Positions 1 to 12,156 of a stretch of DNA of 53,196 nt are shown here, in pieces. This stretch comes from Phaeoceros laevis. Lineage: Eukaryota; Anthocerotophyta; Anthocerotopsida; Notothyladales. The notes beneath the pieces are model-generated. The model was not told where the DNA came from and ran no database searches. It was given only the letters and a program-made list of their open reading frames with translations. Within the stretch, counting starts at the first letter, position 1, and every line of letters begins with the position of its first letter. The stretch lies in the NCBI GenBank assembly GCA_049999765.1, contig JBNGIQ010009429.1, positions 1 through 53,196 of the forward strand. Direction: 5' to 3'. Position numbers and translations under genes: made by a program.

Positions 1-159
1 GTCGTGAAGTGGTCACTAGTGGCTACGGGACTCTGTACGGGCAGAGAGCTCTCGGAAGGGTAGAATCCCGTATGGGACGTTGTAAGGGCTTATGGGCAAA
101 TGGCAATAAAAATTCGATTGCCAAAAAAAAAAAAAAACAATGCCTACAACAGTTGAACC

Positions 160-412
160 ACCAAAATCACAGACATTCCTTCAAACGGCAAGCACAACGA
201 CTGACGAAACTAGGAGCAAGGGTCTGCCATAGATGCGGGATGAATGAAGGTACGACGAGGAATACATGATCTTTAGATGCAGCGACATAGAGGTAATTCG
301 ACAGTGACACTCGAACCTGTTTGCAGATCAAGTGACAGATCTCCACCAATTCCTACAACAACAAGACCAAAAGGAACTCAAGGCATTTCTCTACAGGCTG
401 GAAGAACAATAG
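160..412 (+). mobile_element. Possible decayed non-LTR retrotransposon (LINE) C-terminal remnant
   Basis: A short reading frame carries a C-x2-C pair (VCHRCG, near 219-237). After a frame shift it continues with EEYMIFRC and, further on, a Leu/Phe-rich tail ending at a stop near 412. Plant and fungal LINE reverse transcriptases often end with a C-x2-C...H-x4-C knuckle inside a segment of this kind. Here the His position is Tyr and the frame is broken, so this is at best a degraded tail. A run of about 15 A residues lies just upstream at 123-137. The call rests on motif resemblance only. Confidence 0.25.
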
Positions 413-577
413 ACGAGATGAAGAAAGCGGAGAACGCATAGAAAAAAACCTAGAAACCCTATCGATAAAGGCTAGAGAACAATCCAAGTTTTGTGCATGT
501 GGAATTACATATAAAAGTGTAACACTAGAATAGAACGAACATGACACTTAACCGCCATAGATGGCATGTAGAGTAGC

Positions 578-919
578 TTGCTACTTGACATGCCACATGC
601 ATGGCAGTGTGCTCGATCCCCTTGTGGAGTCGGAGAACCTATATTCAAGATAGGCACCGATCCTAGGGCTAAGGGTAGTGTGATTGAAGAATGGATCGCA
701 AAGCTTTATGAACTAAAGAGTGACTCATCATGGAGAGAAGCTTACGGGGAAGATGGAAATCTTGACCATTTTGGGTCAAACATAGTCCATGATTCTATCG
801 CTAAGGTAATACTCGCATGTTATTACGAGGCGAATGCTGTGATAAAGCTGACTTTGGAGCAGGCTGCATTATTCTACCACACTGTAAGTTTCTTGAGACG
901 CACACCTAAATTTTGCTAG
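578..919 (+). CDS. Unidentified ORF, possibly first of two exons
   Basis: The 113-residue frame is mostly charged and soluble-looking, with no signal peptide or membrane segment. I do not recognise the family. A donor-like site follows the codons for LFYHT (gtaagt, about 883-889). An acceptor-like tcag near 979 would join it to a short open segment starting MELALDGN, which ends at a stop about 75 bases later. It could be a real small gene, an old gene fragment or part of a transposon. Confidence that it is coding is low. Confidence 0.25.
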   Translation: MLLDMPHAWQCARSPCGVGEPIFKIGTDPRAKGSVIEEWIAKLYELKSDSSWREAYGEDGNLDHFGSNIVHDSIAKVILACYYEANAVIKLTLEQAALFYHTVSFLRRTPKFC

Positions 920-2427
920 TATGTTTGCTATTGTGATTTGCTGTCTTTCTCCTAATGTCTTCATTGTTTCTAACGTCAGATGGAGCTTGCATTGGATGGC
1001 AATGTGTTCCTCTCATCTAAAATGCACATGCACATGAGGTTCATCAAACAATCTTAGGAGTTGTTGTGGTCATGGCGATCACAAATCAAACGGTTTGTTT
1101 TAACTAGCAGAAGAGTGACTGCTAATGGCTTTACTTATGTGCATTTCACATTGGATAGCTAATGGGGGTGAACTGGGGTTCCAAATTACTCTAAGATCAC
1201 GCCAATTTGCACTGTGAGTTGTTTAACTTGTCCTCACTCTTTTGAAGTTGAAAAATACGCATAACTTTTCCTTTTCAGCAAACAATTACAAATTATCAAA
1301 CTGTCCAGAAATGCTCTTGATTGTCTGCCAGGTATTGTTACTTTGAAAGTCTTACTGGACAAAGTGCTCTCGGAATAAAGCATGCAAAGACAATGGCCTG
1401 AAGCTACGGTCTAGACTACATGAATTTTGCAAAATGCATTAGTTAGGCAAAATCACATCAGAGTACTTGAGCCTATATTCATGATCCAAAGTCAAGCGAA
1501 TGGGCTCACCAGGTGGGCTCTAATGGTTGCATGACTTTCACCAAAACATGCCGGACAAGGACGGAATCGCTTCAAAAAATACTTTTTGGATTTTAATAGG
1601 CTTTAAACCTCTCCCTTCCCTAAAGACATTTGTGCATGAACTCCACGACCTCCTTACATTGTACAGACCACCAACCCACCTAGTGTGCCACCAAGGTGTC
1701 GGCGTGCTCGATTCCCATGTGGCTTAGTATGACAAATATAAAGGCCAGGTTGTTCGAAAGGCATACTCCCTGGTGCCGTGCCAGTGGTGCCACCGTTGTT
1801 GATGGCGGTGTCTACTGATGAGGCTCTACTCTGCTGCCTAGCAGCCCCTGTAGATGTCGGTGATGCTTTCCTCTCCAGGCCATGGGATAATTCTACTAGA
1901 GATTCTACTGCACTAGTGTACTGCACTAATGCTTGTAACCTTAAAAAAATTGATATATTTTGTAATATGCACGCTCAAATTATGAATGAAATTCTAATAT
2001 GTTGCCCCTTAAAATAGTCCTTAATACATACTTATTGGCTTCATTTTCATCCTCAACTTAAGCCATCTATTAGCCACTATGTGTGAGTAAATGGAATCTT
2101 ATACAATGTTGGAATTCTAGGCACGACATCAAATGCGACATAATACACTTTAACCACTTAGACTCCATGGCAAGCAAGCCCCCTTGGAGCTAAGAGGGCA
2201 CCAAAAAAACTAGTTTTATGCACATACTAATTAATCTAGTGCCAGCCAATTTAAGGGTAACTCAAAAAATTGAGTAATCTATTTTAGAACCAACTTAAAT
2301 TTGCCAGCATATAGTGAGATAGATGCTCGGCTTAATTAGCTTTATTCTCAACTTCAACTAACTATTATTCAACTATCTATCAACTTCAATGAGCTATCAT
2401 TGGCTATCCATCAGCTCTATCTAGCTT
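920..2427. other. Gene-poor stretch, no supported gene
   Basis: Only short overlapping frames on both strands occur here, none with a recognisable motif or convincing splice structure. Composition becomes AT-rich after about 1930. I see nothing to annotate. Confidence 0.5.
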
Positions 2428-2752
2428 TAACCAGCGGCCCAAGATGCCCAAAGACTTTCTTTTTTGTGATTGAAAAGTTACAATATCCCACGAAGTTATC
2501 AAGAAGCCAAATGGTGACTAGTATAGACTCAGGAAAATCTCATTCTACAACTGCTCTCTTTATGCAGTTCAGGTTGTCACTATTTCATCTAACCAGCGGC
2601 CCAAGGTGCCTGAAGACTCTTTTTGTTGTGAGTGAAAAGTTACAATACCCCACGAAGTTATCGAGAAGCCAAATAGTGATATAGGCTCAGGAAAATCTCA
2701 TTCTACAGCTGCTCTATTGTATGTGGTTCAGGTTCAGGTTGTCACTATTTTT
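2428..2752. repeat. Two-copy tandem repeat, period about 162 bp
   Basis: Copy 1 starts at 2428 and copy 2 at 2590. Both begin taaccagcggcccaag and run through a shared block containing aaagttacaat, cacgaagttatc and aggaaaatctcattctaca to gttgtcactattt. They differ by scattered substitutions and small indels, so the duplication is not recent. The second copy also contains a doubled aggttc motif near its end. No gene is associated. Confidence 0.85.
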
Positions 2753-3831
2753 TGAGCATGTGCAAATGTGTATCGATTATCGTAGTATCTAGTAGTAGTA
2801 GTAATAGCAAGGAGCCGCGCTATACGGATTCCAAGTTGGGATCGAGCATGCCTCATGTTCGTGGCATGCCAAGTATTACTACTCCACATGCCATCTATAA
2901 CGGTTAAGCTATGTCATGTTAGTTACTAGATTTCACTGGAGACTTCAGTTTTTTTGAAAACCAATTAATAGAGCACACTGCCCTGAGTGGGTATTGAATC
3001 CCAGCCACCCCTTTGGGGGGCGGGGTTCTTTACCACTTGAATGTCCCCAAAGGGACAAATGGCTCAGTATAAAGACTTAAAAGCTCCTTCAGAACATTTG
3101 TGCAATAAGGGGCACTCTAAAGCGACTCCAATGCAACTTTAGTAGTTGTTGCCTTCGTCGCCACCTAATTCAAAAAGGGTCCGTAGACACATGTATAAAT
3201 TGTGCTTATACTTGGCTATTGTATGAAGGAAGCAGAATCTACTACAAGCATTGCGTAAAGTTAATTCTTTTTACCTTATTCCTCTTTGAGGTAGGTGACA
3301 ATATGCACTTTCCTAACCTAGGGCTTAGGTTCGGCAGGGGCCGGGCGGTTATTTAGGGACCCGCCGAGCCATCCGGGCAACTGGGCTGGTCCCGGAAGTA
3401 GCGAAAGAGAGAGAAAGAGAGAGAGAGAGGGGAGGAGACCTTTCTTTGCATTGTTACTCGTGTGCCGAGCCTAGCCTCCGCGCAAGGGTTTCATACTACG
3501 GGCGAAAGCTGGATCGGGATTGAAGGCTCTACGCGCGGATTCAGCCTTTGTAGCTTACAGGCCTGTGACGGAATCAGGGTGCAAATGCAGATCCTGTGGC
3601 ATGGCTGCGTCCGATGCAAGATGTCCGGCGCCTCTGCTCATCGGCTCAGGCTGCGATGCTGAGTCTTGCGGAGGCACGGGGTACGGGCTCAAGCTGTTGT
3701 GGTGTGTGGCTGCCCATGTCAGGCCAGTGGGTAGGGCGGAGGGGAGTGCTGGTTGCGGGGGTTGAGAAGAGCAGCAGCAACAGAGCAGACTTGATGCGGC
3801 TCGGTTACTGATTGAGGAAGGCCGGGCCAGC
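2753..3831. promoter_or_regulatory. Intergenic DNA and 5' leader of the MATH-domain gene
   Basis: The distal part is non-coding with no recognised element. A purine GAGA-type microsatellite lies at about 3402-3430 and is followed by a GC-rich stretch leading to the start codon at 3832. GA/CT-rich tracts are common in plant 5' leaders and core promoters, so this is probably the promoter/5' UTR. The transcription start cannot be placed from sequence. Several short upstream ATGs occur between 3462 and 3832 in frames that do not join the main ORF. Confidence 0.4.
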
Positions 3832-6800
3832 ATGATTCAGATCGAGGAGTCGGCGGTTTCGGCGGCGTCAGGAGCGATGGAGAATTCCATCGTTTCCGTG
3901 AGGCAGGAGAAAAGCGTGGCCAGGGGAGCAGAGAATGGGGACGAGCAGCCCCGGGAGGGTGGCCAAGAGTCGGTTCAGGTAGAGAAGCGCGGGGAGCACG
4001 CCGCTGTATGTAAATGGACAATTTCGCAGTTCTCGAAGGTGAAGGCGCGGGCATTGTGGAGTAGGTATTTCGAGGTGGGAGGCTACGACTGCAGGTTGCT
4101 GGTTTATCCCCGGGGGGATTCTCAGGCGTTGCCTGGATATCTCTCCATCTATCTGCAGGTGACTGATCCGCGGGGTTCTTCCTCCTCTAAATGGGACTGC
4201 TTTGCGAGCTATCGTCTCTGTGTGGTGAACCAGCGGGATGAGTCTAAATCCATCCAGCGGGACTCCTGGCACCGGTTTTCCGGGAAGAAAAAATCGCACG
4301 GCTGGTGCGATTTTACCCCGTCTTCCACGGTGCTGGATGGCAAGGCCGGGTTCGTTGTGAGTGAATCGGTTCTTATCACTGCGGAGATTTTGGTGCTTCA
4401 CGAATCTGTCGCATTTTCCCGCGAGAATGAGTTGCCGTCATCAGTTGGCCCGGTTCCCGAGGTGCTCAGTGGCAAGTTCACCTGGAAGGTGCATAACCTT
4501 TCCCTCTTCAAGGAGATGATTAAGACTCAGAAGATTATGAGCCCAGTGTTTCCTGCAGGGGAGTGCAATCTCCGGCTTAGTGTTTATCAGTCCTCGGTTA
4601 CAGGTGTTGATTACCTCTCCATGTGTTTGGAGAGCAAGGATACAGAGAAATCAATCTTGCCAGAACGGAGCTGCTGGTGCCTGTTTCGGATGTCTGTACT
4701 GAATCAGAGGGCTGGAATGAATCACATGCACAGGGATTCCTACGGCAGATTTGCCGCCGACAATAAGAGCGGCGACAACACTAGTCTTGGCTGGAACGAC
4801 TACATGAAAATGGCAGACTTCGTAGCTCCTGATATGGGTTATTTAGTTGACGATACTGCCGTTTTCAGTGCGTCTTTTCACGTCATCAAGGAGAACAGCA
4901 CCTTCTCCAAAAATATCGGCCAACCTGTTGGCCGAGCAAATCCCAAGAAGACAGATGGGTATCAAGGCAAATTCTTGTGGAGGATAGAAAATTTTACTCG
5001 ACTAAAGGATCTGCTTAAAAAGCGAAAGATCACAGGGCTTTGTATCAAGAGCCGTCGCTTCCAAGTGGGCAACAGGGATTGCCGGCTTATAGTGTACCCA
5101 CGAGGTAGGCTCTCGGCACACCATTGATGTCCTTGTGTAAGTTCTGTAGGGCAGGATCCAATCCGGAACCCTGTGGTCTTGAAGGCTTAAATTGGGGTAG
5201 CAGTTCTTGCTCACTCAAGCCCACAAGAAAGGGTGCTTAGTACAGAAAGGCGTCACAATCCTAGGGCCTCGTTGTGGTTGGGTAGGTCAGAACTCTCTAA
5301 GTACGAGCAAACTCGTTGAGGGTAACCCACAGTTCACTTGATACCTGACTGTTTTGTCCGTTCAGATGTGCTGTGAAGCTGTGTCCTGACTGTCCATGGC
5401 CCTGTGTAGGGTGGCTTTGTGATCTGTCTTTTTGGGTGGCATGTCCTATGCTCTTTACCAAGTTATTTTCCAGGCCTGTTTTGGTAAAGTTCGTCTCTCT
5501 TGCCTTATGGGCACCCATGACGTGCATATTCAATATACTGAGATGTTTGTGTTTGGAATGCAGGCCAGTCTCAGCCCCCATGCCACCTTTCCATGTTTCT
5601 CGAGGTTACAGATCCACGGAATACAGCAGCAGACTGGAGTTGCTTTGTCAGTCACCGTTTGTCTGTTGTAAACCAGAGATCTGACGAGAGGTCTGTGACC
5701 AAGGAATCACAGAACCGGTATTCAAAGGCTGCCAAAGACTGGGGCTGGAGAGAATTTGTTACTCTTACCAGCCTTTTTGATCAGGACTCTGGGTTCCTTG
5801 TCCAAGACACAGTTGTATTCTCTGCTGAGGTACTCATCCTGAAGGAGACATCTACAATGCTTGAGCTCCCTGACTATGATGTGGAGACTCCAGCATTGGG
5901 GGTTGGAAGTGAGACCGGCAGGATTATGAACCGCGGGACTTTTACATGGAGAGTCGAAAACTTCCTGGCTTTTAAGGAGATCATGGAGACAAGAAAGATT
6001 TTCAGCAAGTTTTTTCAAGCCGGTGGCTGTGAGCTGCGTATTGGTGGGTTAAACTACGTGGGCACATTTTGCACATGGTCTCTAAAATCAAGCGGCTCGT
6101 AAAAAAGATTTATCATATGCAAGGTGCTTCGATGTAGTAAATTAATTAAAGCTTGGCTTGTGCTTCTTCTGGGTTTTGCCAGTTGGCTTGTTGGTGTTAG
6201 AAACTATATCGTTGAAGTTTCATGCTGATCAACTGGATTCCCTGACCAGACCTGTAGGTACCAGAATGTGCTGGCTAGGTTGGGTCACCTTAGCATGCAA
6301 TTTGTTAGACTTCAAACTCTTTGGCTGGTAGGATTAGGCATCTTATGTGTGCCGTACGAGGTTGTGTCGTGAGATGCATTCAATTTTTGGGTCTATGGTA
6401 TTACTGCTTTTAGAGTCAGCCAACCGAGGACGTCTTGGTCTACTTTTTCTGTTAGCTCTTTGTTCTGTTTCTAATTGAGCACTATTGGCTTCGGTGTAAG
6501 CAGGTGTATACGAATCGTTTGACACCCTGTGCATATATTTGGAGAGCGACCAGTCTGTAGGAGCTGATCCTGACCGCAATTTTTGGGTCAGGTACCGCAT
6601 GGCTGTTGTAAATCAGAAGCATGCAGACCGAACAAACTGGAAAGAATCATCAATCTGCACCAAAACATGGAACAACTCTGTGTTGCAATTTATGAAGGTG
6701 TCGGAGATGGTTGAGCTGGATGCAGGTTTCCTTGTCCGTGACACAGTTGTGTTTGTGTGTGAAATCTTGGACTGCTGTCCATGGTTTGAGTTCTCTGATT

Positions 6801-9800
6801 TGGAGGTATGATACTTCAACTAAGTGAATATTTTAATGCTGTGATCTAGGGAAGGTGTTATTCTTTGAGTGTAGCCGCAGAGGTGTAGAGTGGTACGGGA
6901 CAAAAAGGAGCATGTAAACTTCATGCAACAAATGAGTTAGCTAGAAGAACTAAGTCGTATGTTTGCTGTTGGTGCAGGTGTTGATGTCTGAGGATGAACA
7001 GGATGCTTTATCAACAGATCCAGATGAATTATTGGACTCTGATGATAGTGAAGGCATAAGTGGTGACGAGGAAGACTTATTTAGGAATCTGCTTGCAAGG
7101 GCAGGCTTCCATTTGAGTTACGGAGACAACCCGCCACTGCTGCTGGATCCCTCACAGCTGCAAGTTACGTTAAGGGAGAAATTGCTGATGGATGCTGGGG
7201 CTGTGGGGACATTTTTGAATGGTTTGCGAGTGTACTTGGATGACCCGGCCAAAGTGAAGAAGCTGCTGCTTCCAACAAAGACATCACCAGCTAATACAGC
7301 TGGTGGTAAGAACTTTGGAAGTAAGGGAGAAACGACTTCTCCCAGCCTTATGAATTTGCTCATGGGTGTTAAAGTACTCCAGCAGGCAATAGTAGACCTG
7401 CTGCTGGATATTATGGTCGAATGCTGCCAACCATCAGAACCGAAGAGAAGTACTGAAGGTGGAGAAGCTAAGACCCGTGGACTGTCTGATGCCAGCAATG
7501 TGAACAGCAAACATAGTGCTGATTGGAGAGGTGGACGACCAGCAGCTTCAGATTTAAGGGAGTCTGGTCTGAATCCAGTTGAGCAACGGTTGGAAATGGG
7601 ACTTGACGGAGTGACTGGGGCGCAGGCAGTGCAAAGCAGTGACTCGTCGGCAATTGACATGCCGGTGGGAAGGGCTGCGGCATTCCCTGTGTCTTCGCCC
7701 TCAGAAGCCCCTGCCCAAGAGGCATTTGTCACGGACAATGTCCACCAATCGCAGAAGGCGGTGAGTTCCTCCTCTCTCCTGTATATCTGGTGGCTGCGGT
7801 CCAGTGGTAGTCATTCTTATAAAGACAATGCTTATGCATACTGGTCGTCTTGTCCTTGGTTCCTCCAGAGTAGCTTGTACTAATGTGGTTTCTGTACTGT
7901 GCAGACGAAATGGCCAGAACAGTCAGATGAACTTCTAGGTTTGATTGTGAATTCACTTAGGGCACTAGATGGGGCTGTCCCTCAAGGCTGCCCAGAGCCT
8001 CGACGAAGACCCCAGTCAGCACAAAAAATAGCCCTTGTCTTGGAGAAGGCGCCCAAACACTTGCAGCCGGATCTTATTGCACTGGTACCAAAGCTGGTGG
8101 ATTCGACAGAGCATTCAGTTGCAGCCAATGCGCTCCTTAACCGGCTGAGAAAGCCTGACGCAGAGCCTGCACTGAGATTACCGGTATGGTTGCAAGTTTG
8201 ATGGCATAATCATTGTCTGATGCGCTTAATTCTTGGTCTTGTGAGTTCATTTCTTTGTGACTTACCCCACATTTTTACAGGTTCTGGGAGCTTTAAGCCA
8301 ACTAGACGTTTCAAGTGATCTTTGGGAGCAGGTTTTGCAGCAGGCCCTTGATATTCTCCCGGAGTCCAATGATGAGCCTCTGGCTGCTGTAATGAGTTTC
8401 GTCTTTAAAGCTGCAGCTGAGTGCCAACAACTTCCACAAGCGGTAGGTCTAAAGTTCAGGTTCTTTTTGACATCCGGAGCTTAAGCCATATTGGGCTCAT
8501 CATCTCTGTTTTTATATTCTGACCCAAAATTAAATTGGGTGATCATTCAGGCGAAGGCAGTCCGCAGCAAGCTCAAAAAGCTGGGCCCGGCTGTTCCACC
8601 TGAGGTCCTTGATGTTGTACGGAGCACTGTGTGCCATAAGACAGAGGTTGCAGATGCACTGTTGCGTGATATCGACACAGATTGTGAGTGCAGTGAGAAT
8701 GATATATCATCTTCGGCGCCCGGCCTTGTTTTTGGTGACCGGGAAGGTGGAGGTGCGGCAGAGCAGCTTCAAGTTGCAGCAGAGCAGGTGGCAGCTGCCT
8801 GCTGGCGAGTCGCGGATGTAGACATTATCGTCGAAATGTTGTCAGTACCATGTCTGAGATTAGAGGCACAGCGGGTATTTGAACGGGCTATTTCAAGAGG
8901 AGCCTTTGGGGAGCAATCAGTTGTGATGGTGTTGGAGAGGCGTCGCTCTCAAAGGTTGATAATGGATTCAAGATGTGCTGTGGGAGCTGTACAAATTGCA
9001 GACTCCTTGATTCCTGGCACAGTAGGCTTGTCTTTGCGAGGGGATGAGGATGACTTTCCAGCAGTACTTGGGCTTGCAGAATCATTAGCTCTTTCTAGGG
9101 ACATCAGGGTTAGAGAGTTTGTTAGCACGTTGTATGCAGTCATGTTCAAGGTGTATGGGGATGAAGGATACCGCGAGCGTATGCTCCATGGACTTGTGGA
9201 ACGTGCTACAAGCAGTAGCGGAGGTCCCCATGAGATTGAACTGGGAATGGATATTCTAACATTCCTTGTCAGGGAGGAAGAAGGCACTGCCCGGCCTGCA
9301 CTTCGCATGATGCGAGAGGCAGCTGAGCAGGCCAATGCTGACCGTAATGCCTTGTGGCAGCAACTACGTGTCAATGGGGAGGAGATCAATCGTGCTCGCA
9401 GTGACCGACAGGGTGAGATAACCAGGCTTACCAGGGAGAAAACTGCAGTTTCTCAGAGATTGACAGATGCAGAGGCAATCCAGATGCGCATGAAGGTGAG
9501 CCCTTTGCTGTGGCTGGGTTGTGTATGCTTTATGCTTGGCTTCCATGCCATTGTAACGTTTCGCTTTGTTTCAGGCTGAAATGAAAGCAGAAGCTGATAA
9601 GTATGGACGGGATAAGAAAGACTTGGCCGAGCGACTTCGTGAAGCTGAGAATCAGCTGGAGTGGGTCCGTTCAGAACGTGATGAAGAGATCACCAAACTG
9701 GCTAGTGAAAAGAAATCCCTGCAAGATCGACTGCGGGATGTGGAGTCCCAGTTGGCACAACTGAAGTCTCGGAAGCGGGACGAATTGAAGGTAAGGAGTG

Positions 9801-11079
9801 TGCATGCTGAGTGTGTGTAGTCTGGTGTGTCTCGTGCGTGATCCATGGGTGCAGTGGCTGTAGCACTGTGTGTGCTGGCTATTGAAGTGCCTATGTCAGG
9901 TGCAGGCTCTGGCAAGCTTGCTGTGCATTGTTGCGCGGAGGCGAGTTGTCATTCAGCCTTTAGTCATACAGATAAGTTCCCATCTTGTCCAGAATGTTAC
10001 AGACTGGAATTTGAGTCCATGCGGACCACCAGCCACCTGTTTACTGGGCAAGTCAGGAGCAGAAGCATTGTGTAGATAGCTCCAAATCATCTACTTTCGC
10101 TGTGATTTCTAGTAACCTACGAAGCACTACAAGTGCTGTGCAAACAGGTGGGGGTTTTTTTTTAACCCTAGTGAGACCTTTTTCTGGAAGGTGGGACTGG
10201 AGGATAGTGTGCTTGGTATTTAGGATCTGCTGAACAAGCTTTTTAGTGACGGGCTGTAGTCTGTGGTGCCGTTGTGCTTGATGTTTAGGATCTGCTGAAG
10301 CGCACAGGCTGATCTCATTTTCGTGTGGGTTTGTATTGTTTTGCAGAGGGTGGTGAAAGAGAAGAATGCTCTAGCCGAGCGCTTGAAAAATGCAGAATCT
10401 GCAAGGAAGAGGTTTGATGAGGAGCTGAAGCGGTTTGCAACAGAAACAGTGACAAGAGAGGAAATCCGACAGTCTCTGGAGGAGGAAGTTAGGCGGCTGC
10501 AGCAAACTGTCGGTCAGACTGAGGGCGGCCTGCGTGAGAAGGAGGAGCAAGTGATGAGATGCGAGGCATACATCGATGGCATGGAGGCCAAGCTTCATGC
10601 CTGTCAGGTGGGTGCCTAGTGCCACTGGTGCAACTCTTCACCCGAAAAGAGGGATGTAGTACTGGTACTAACTAGGTGGCATGCTTGTGGGCTATGTGCA
10701 GGACTATATCCAGACTTTGGAAGGTTCGCTGCAGGAAGAGATGTCCCGTCACGCTCCTCTGTACGGAGCGGGTCTGGAGGCGCTGTCTCTGAGCGAACTG
10801 GACACACTTTCCAGAATCCACGAGGAGGGCCTGAGGCAGGTCCGGGCCCTGCAGCAGCAACGACAGGGAGGAGGAGGAGGTGGTGGCGGTGGTGGAGGAG
10901 GCGAGGTGATGATGGTAAACATGCAGGACCCGATGGGGAGCCATGCCGCTCTGCCTCCTCTGGGCATGTACGCCGCATCTTCGGGTGTGGCGGTAGGAAT
11001 GCCCTCTATAATGGCCAACGGCGTACACGCCAATGGGCATCTGAACGGAACTATCAGTCCCTGGTTTCCAAGTTCTTGA
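3832..11079 (+). CDS. Four-MATH-domain TRAF-like protein with C-terminal coiled coil (At2g25320 type)
   Basis: Ten exons fit the reading frame exactly: 3832-5104, 5564-6043, 6504-6805, 6978-7760, 7905-8183, 8281-8442, 8551-9495, 9575-9790, 10347-10607 and 10702-11079. They encode 1,692 residues. Four MATH (TRAF-C-like) repeats start near residues 61 (CKWTISQF), 221 (FTWKVHNL), 382 (FLWRIENF) and 549 (FTWRVENF). An acidic linker follows (SGDEEDLF), then a long helical central region and a coiled coil from about 1346 to 1560. The last exon is Gly-rich. Domain order and length match the large plant TRAF-like protein I recall as Arabidopsis At2g25320. MATH domains bind peptide partners, often in ubiquitin pathways; the exact role of this family is not clear to me. 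All introns are GT-AG, 79-556 bp. An AATAAA lies at 11207. The upstream ATG was chosen because it opens a continuous frame into the first MATH domain. Confidence 0.93.
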
Positions 11080-11206
11080 TAAATGTGTTTGTCTTCTGTG
11101 AGGGAGAAGCCGTTGGTTGTTTGTAAGCCCAAGAAGAAGCACAATGTCTGTTACGAAAAGAGTGAACTCCGTCCGAGACGAAAGCCGAAGAACGGATTGA
11201 TGCTGG

Positions 11207-11212
11207 AATAAA
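11207..11212 (+). terminator. Candidate polyadenylation signal of the MATH-domain gene
   Basis: An AATAAA hexamer lies about 130 bp after the stop codon, within a plausible 3' UTR distance. Plant poly(A) signals are loose, so this is only a candidate. Confidence 0.4.
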
Positions 11213-12156
11213 CAAACATCCTGTGCCGATGACTTGGAAACGATGCTACTGCATGTGACATGTGAACAAGAAGAACAACAGTCGGTGTTGTGTTGTGTTT
11301 GTTTATTTAGGGAAGGAAGGAGAGAGCATCAAGTTCTGGGAGACGCCCCCAAATGCGTCCCAAAAACAGCAGGGCAGAGGTCTGGGGAACAGGAAACAGG
11401 AGGTGGGGTGGTTAAGCTAAGCTGACCTTCCGCGCACATCGATGCACAAGTGAGCAGGCCAGGAGGGGAAAAAATAGTAGTCTAAGCTTGTAGCTCATGC
11501 CTCGCGAGAATCAATGAGCAAATGATGAAAGGAAAGCAAGGGGTTCCACAGGCAAACTAGTGTCTGTCAGCGACATGGACGTGGGGGCACGCCGCCGGGG
11601 GACGTGCCGGCCACCTCGCTCACATGCCCCCGAGCCGGTTCGCGCTATCCGGGCGCCATCGCTGGCCTAATTCCAGCTCTCGAGGGCCCACGAATGTGGC
11701 ATCGGGCCCGCAGCGGTTGCTGGAGCGCCAGGCTGCAGCTCAGCCCGCACCTGATCGGCCATCACCCTCTGCTGTGGATGTGCGCGCTGGACGCAGGGCA
11801 TGTCCGCGTCCTCTGGGCTCGGGGCTGTTCGCAACTGCGGGCTGAGCAGCAGCTTAAAGGCGGCCTGCAGTGGCGGTCCTGGGAATCAGAAGCTTCTTCT
11901 GCTTCTGCTGCTTCTTCCGATCCGGATCCTTTCGGCAGGAGCCATCGCTAGCTACCTAGCTACGTACAAGATTCAGTCCGTAGGAGCGTCCCTCCCTCGT
12001 CAGGGAGTTTCTTCAAGACTTGTAGGGAGGACTCGGAGTCCTGAGGAGTCTGCGCAATTGATGCATGCCGGCACCGGCCGCGGTGGTAGCCACGTCTTGT
12101 TTCTTTAGGCTACGCCGTCTACACACTCAGGAGCAGGCAGCGACAGGAGGGACAGG
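11213..12156. promoter_or_regulatory. GC-rich intergenic region upstream of the pectin methylesterase
   Basis: This spacer separates two genes on the same strand. It becomes GC-rich from about 11580. The open frames here are short and overlap in several phases, as GC-rich DNA produces. It should contain the promoter and leader of the gene starting at 12157, but I see no clear TATA box or named element. Confidence 0.4.

Noticed and set aside
3402-3430. GAGA microsatellite as a specific regulatory site
   Set aside because: Purine tracts are common in plant leaders, and sequence alone does not show factor binding.
3868-4401. 177-codon minus-strand ORF
   Set aside because: It is antisense to the first MATH domain.
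7118-7738. 206-codon minus-strand ORF
   Set aside because: It is antisense to exon 4 of the MATH-domain gene, which has a conserved protein sequence.
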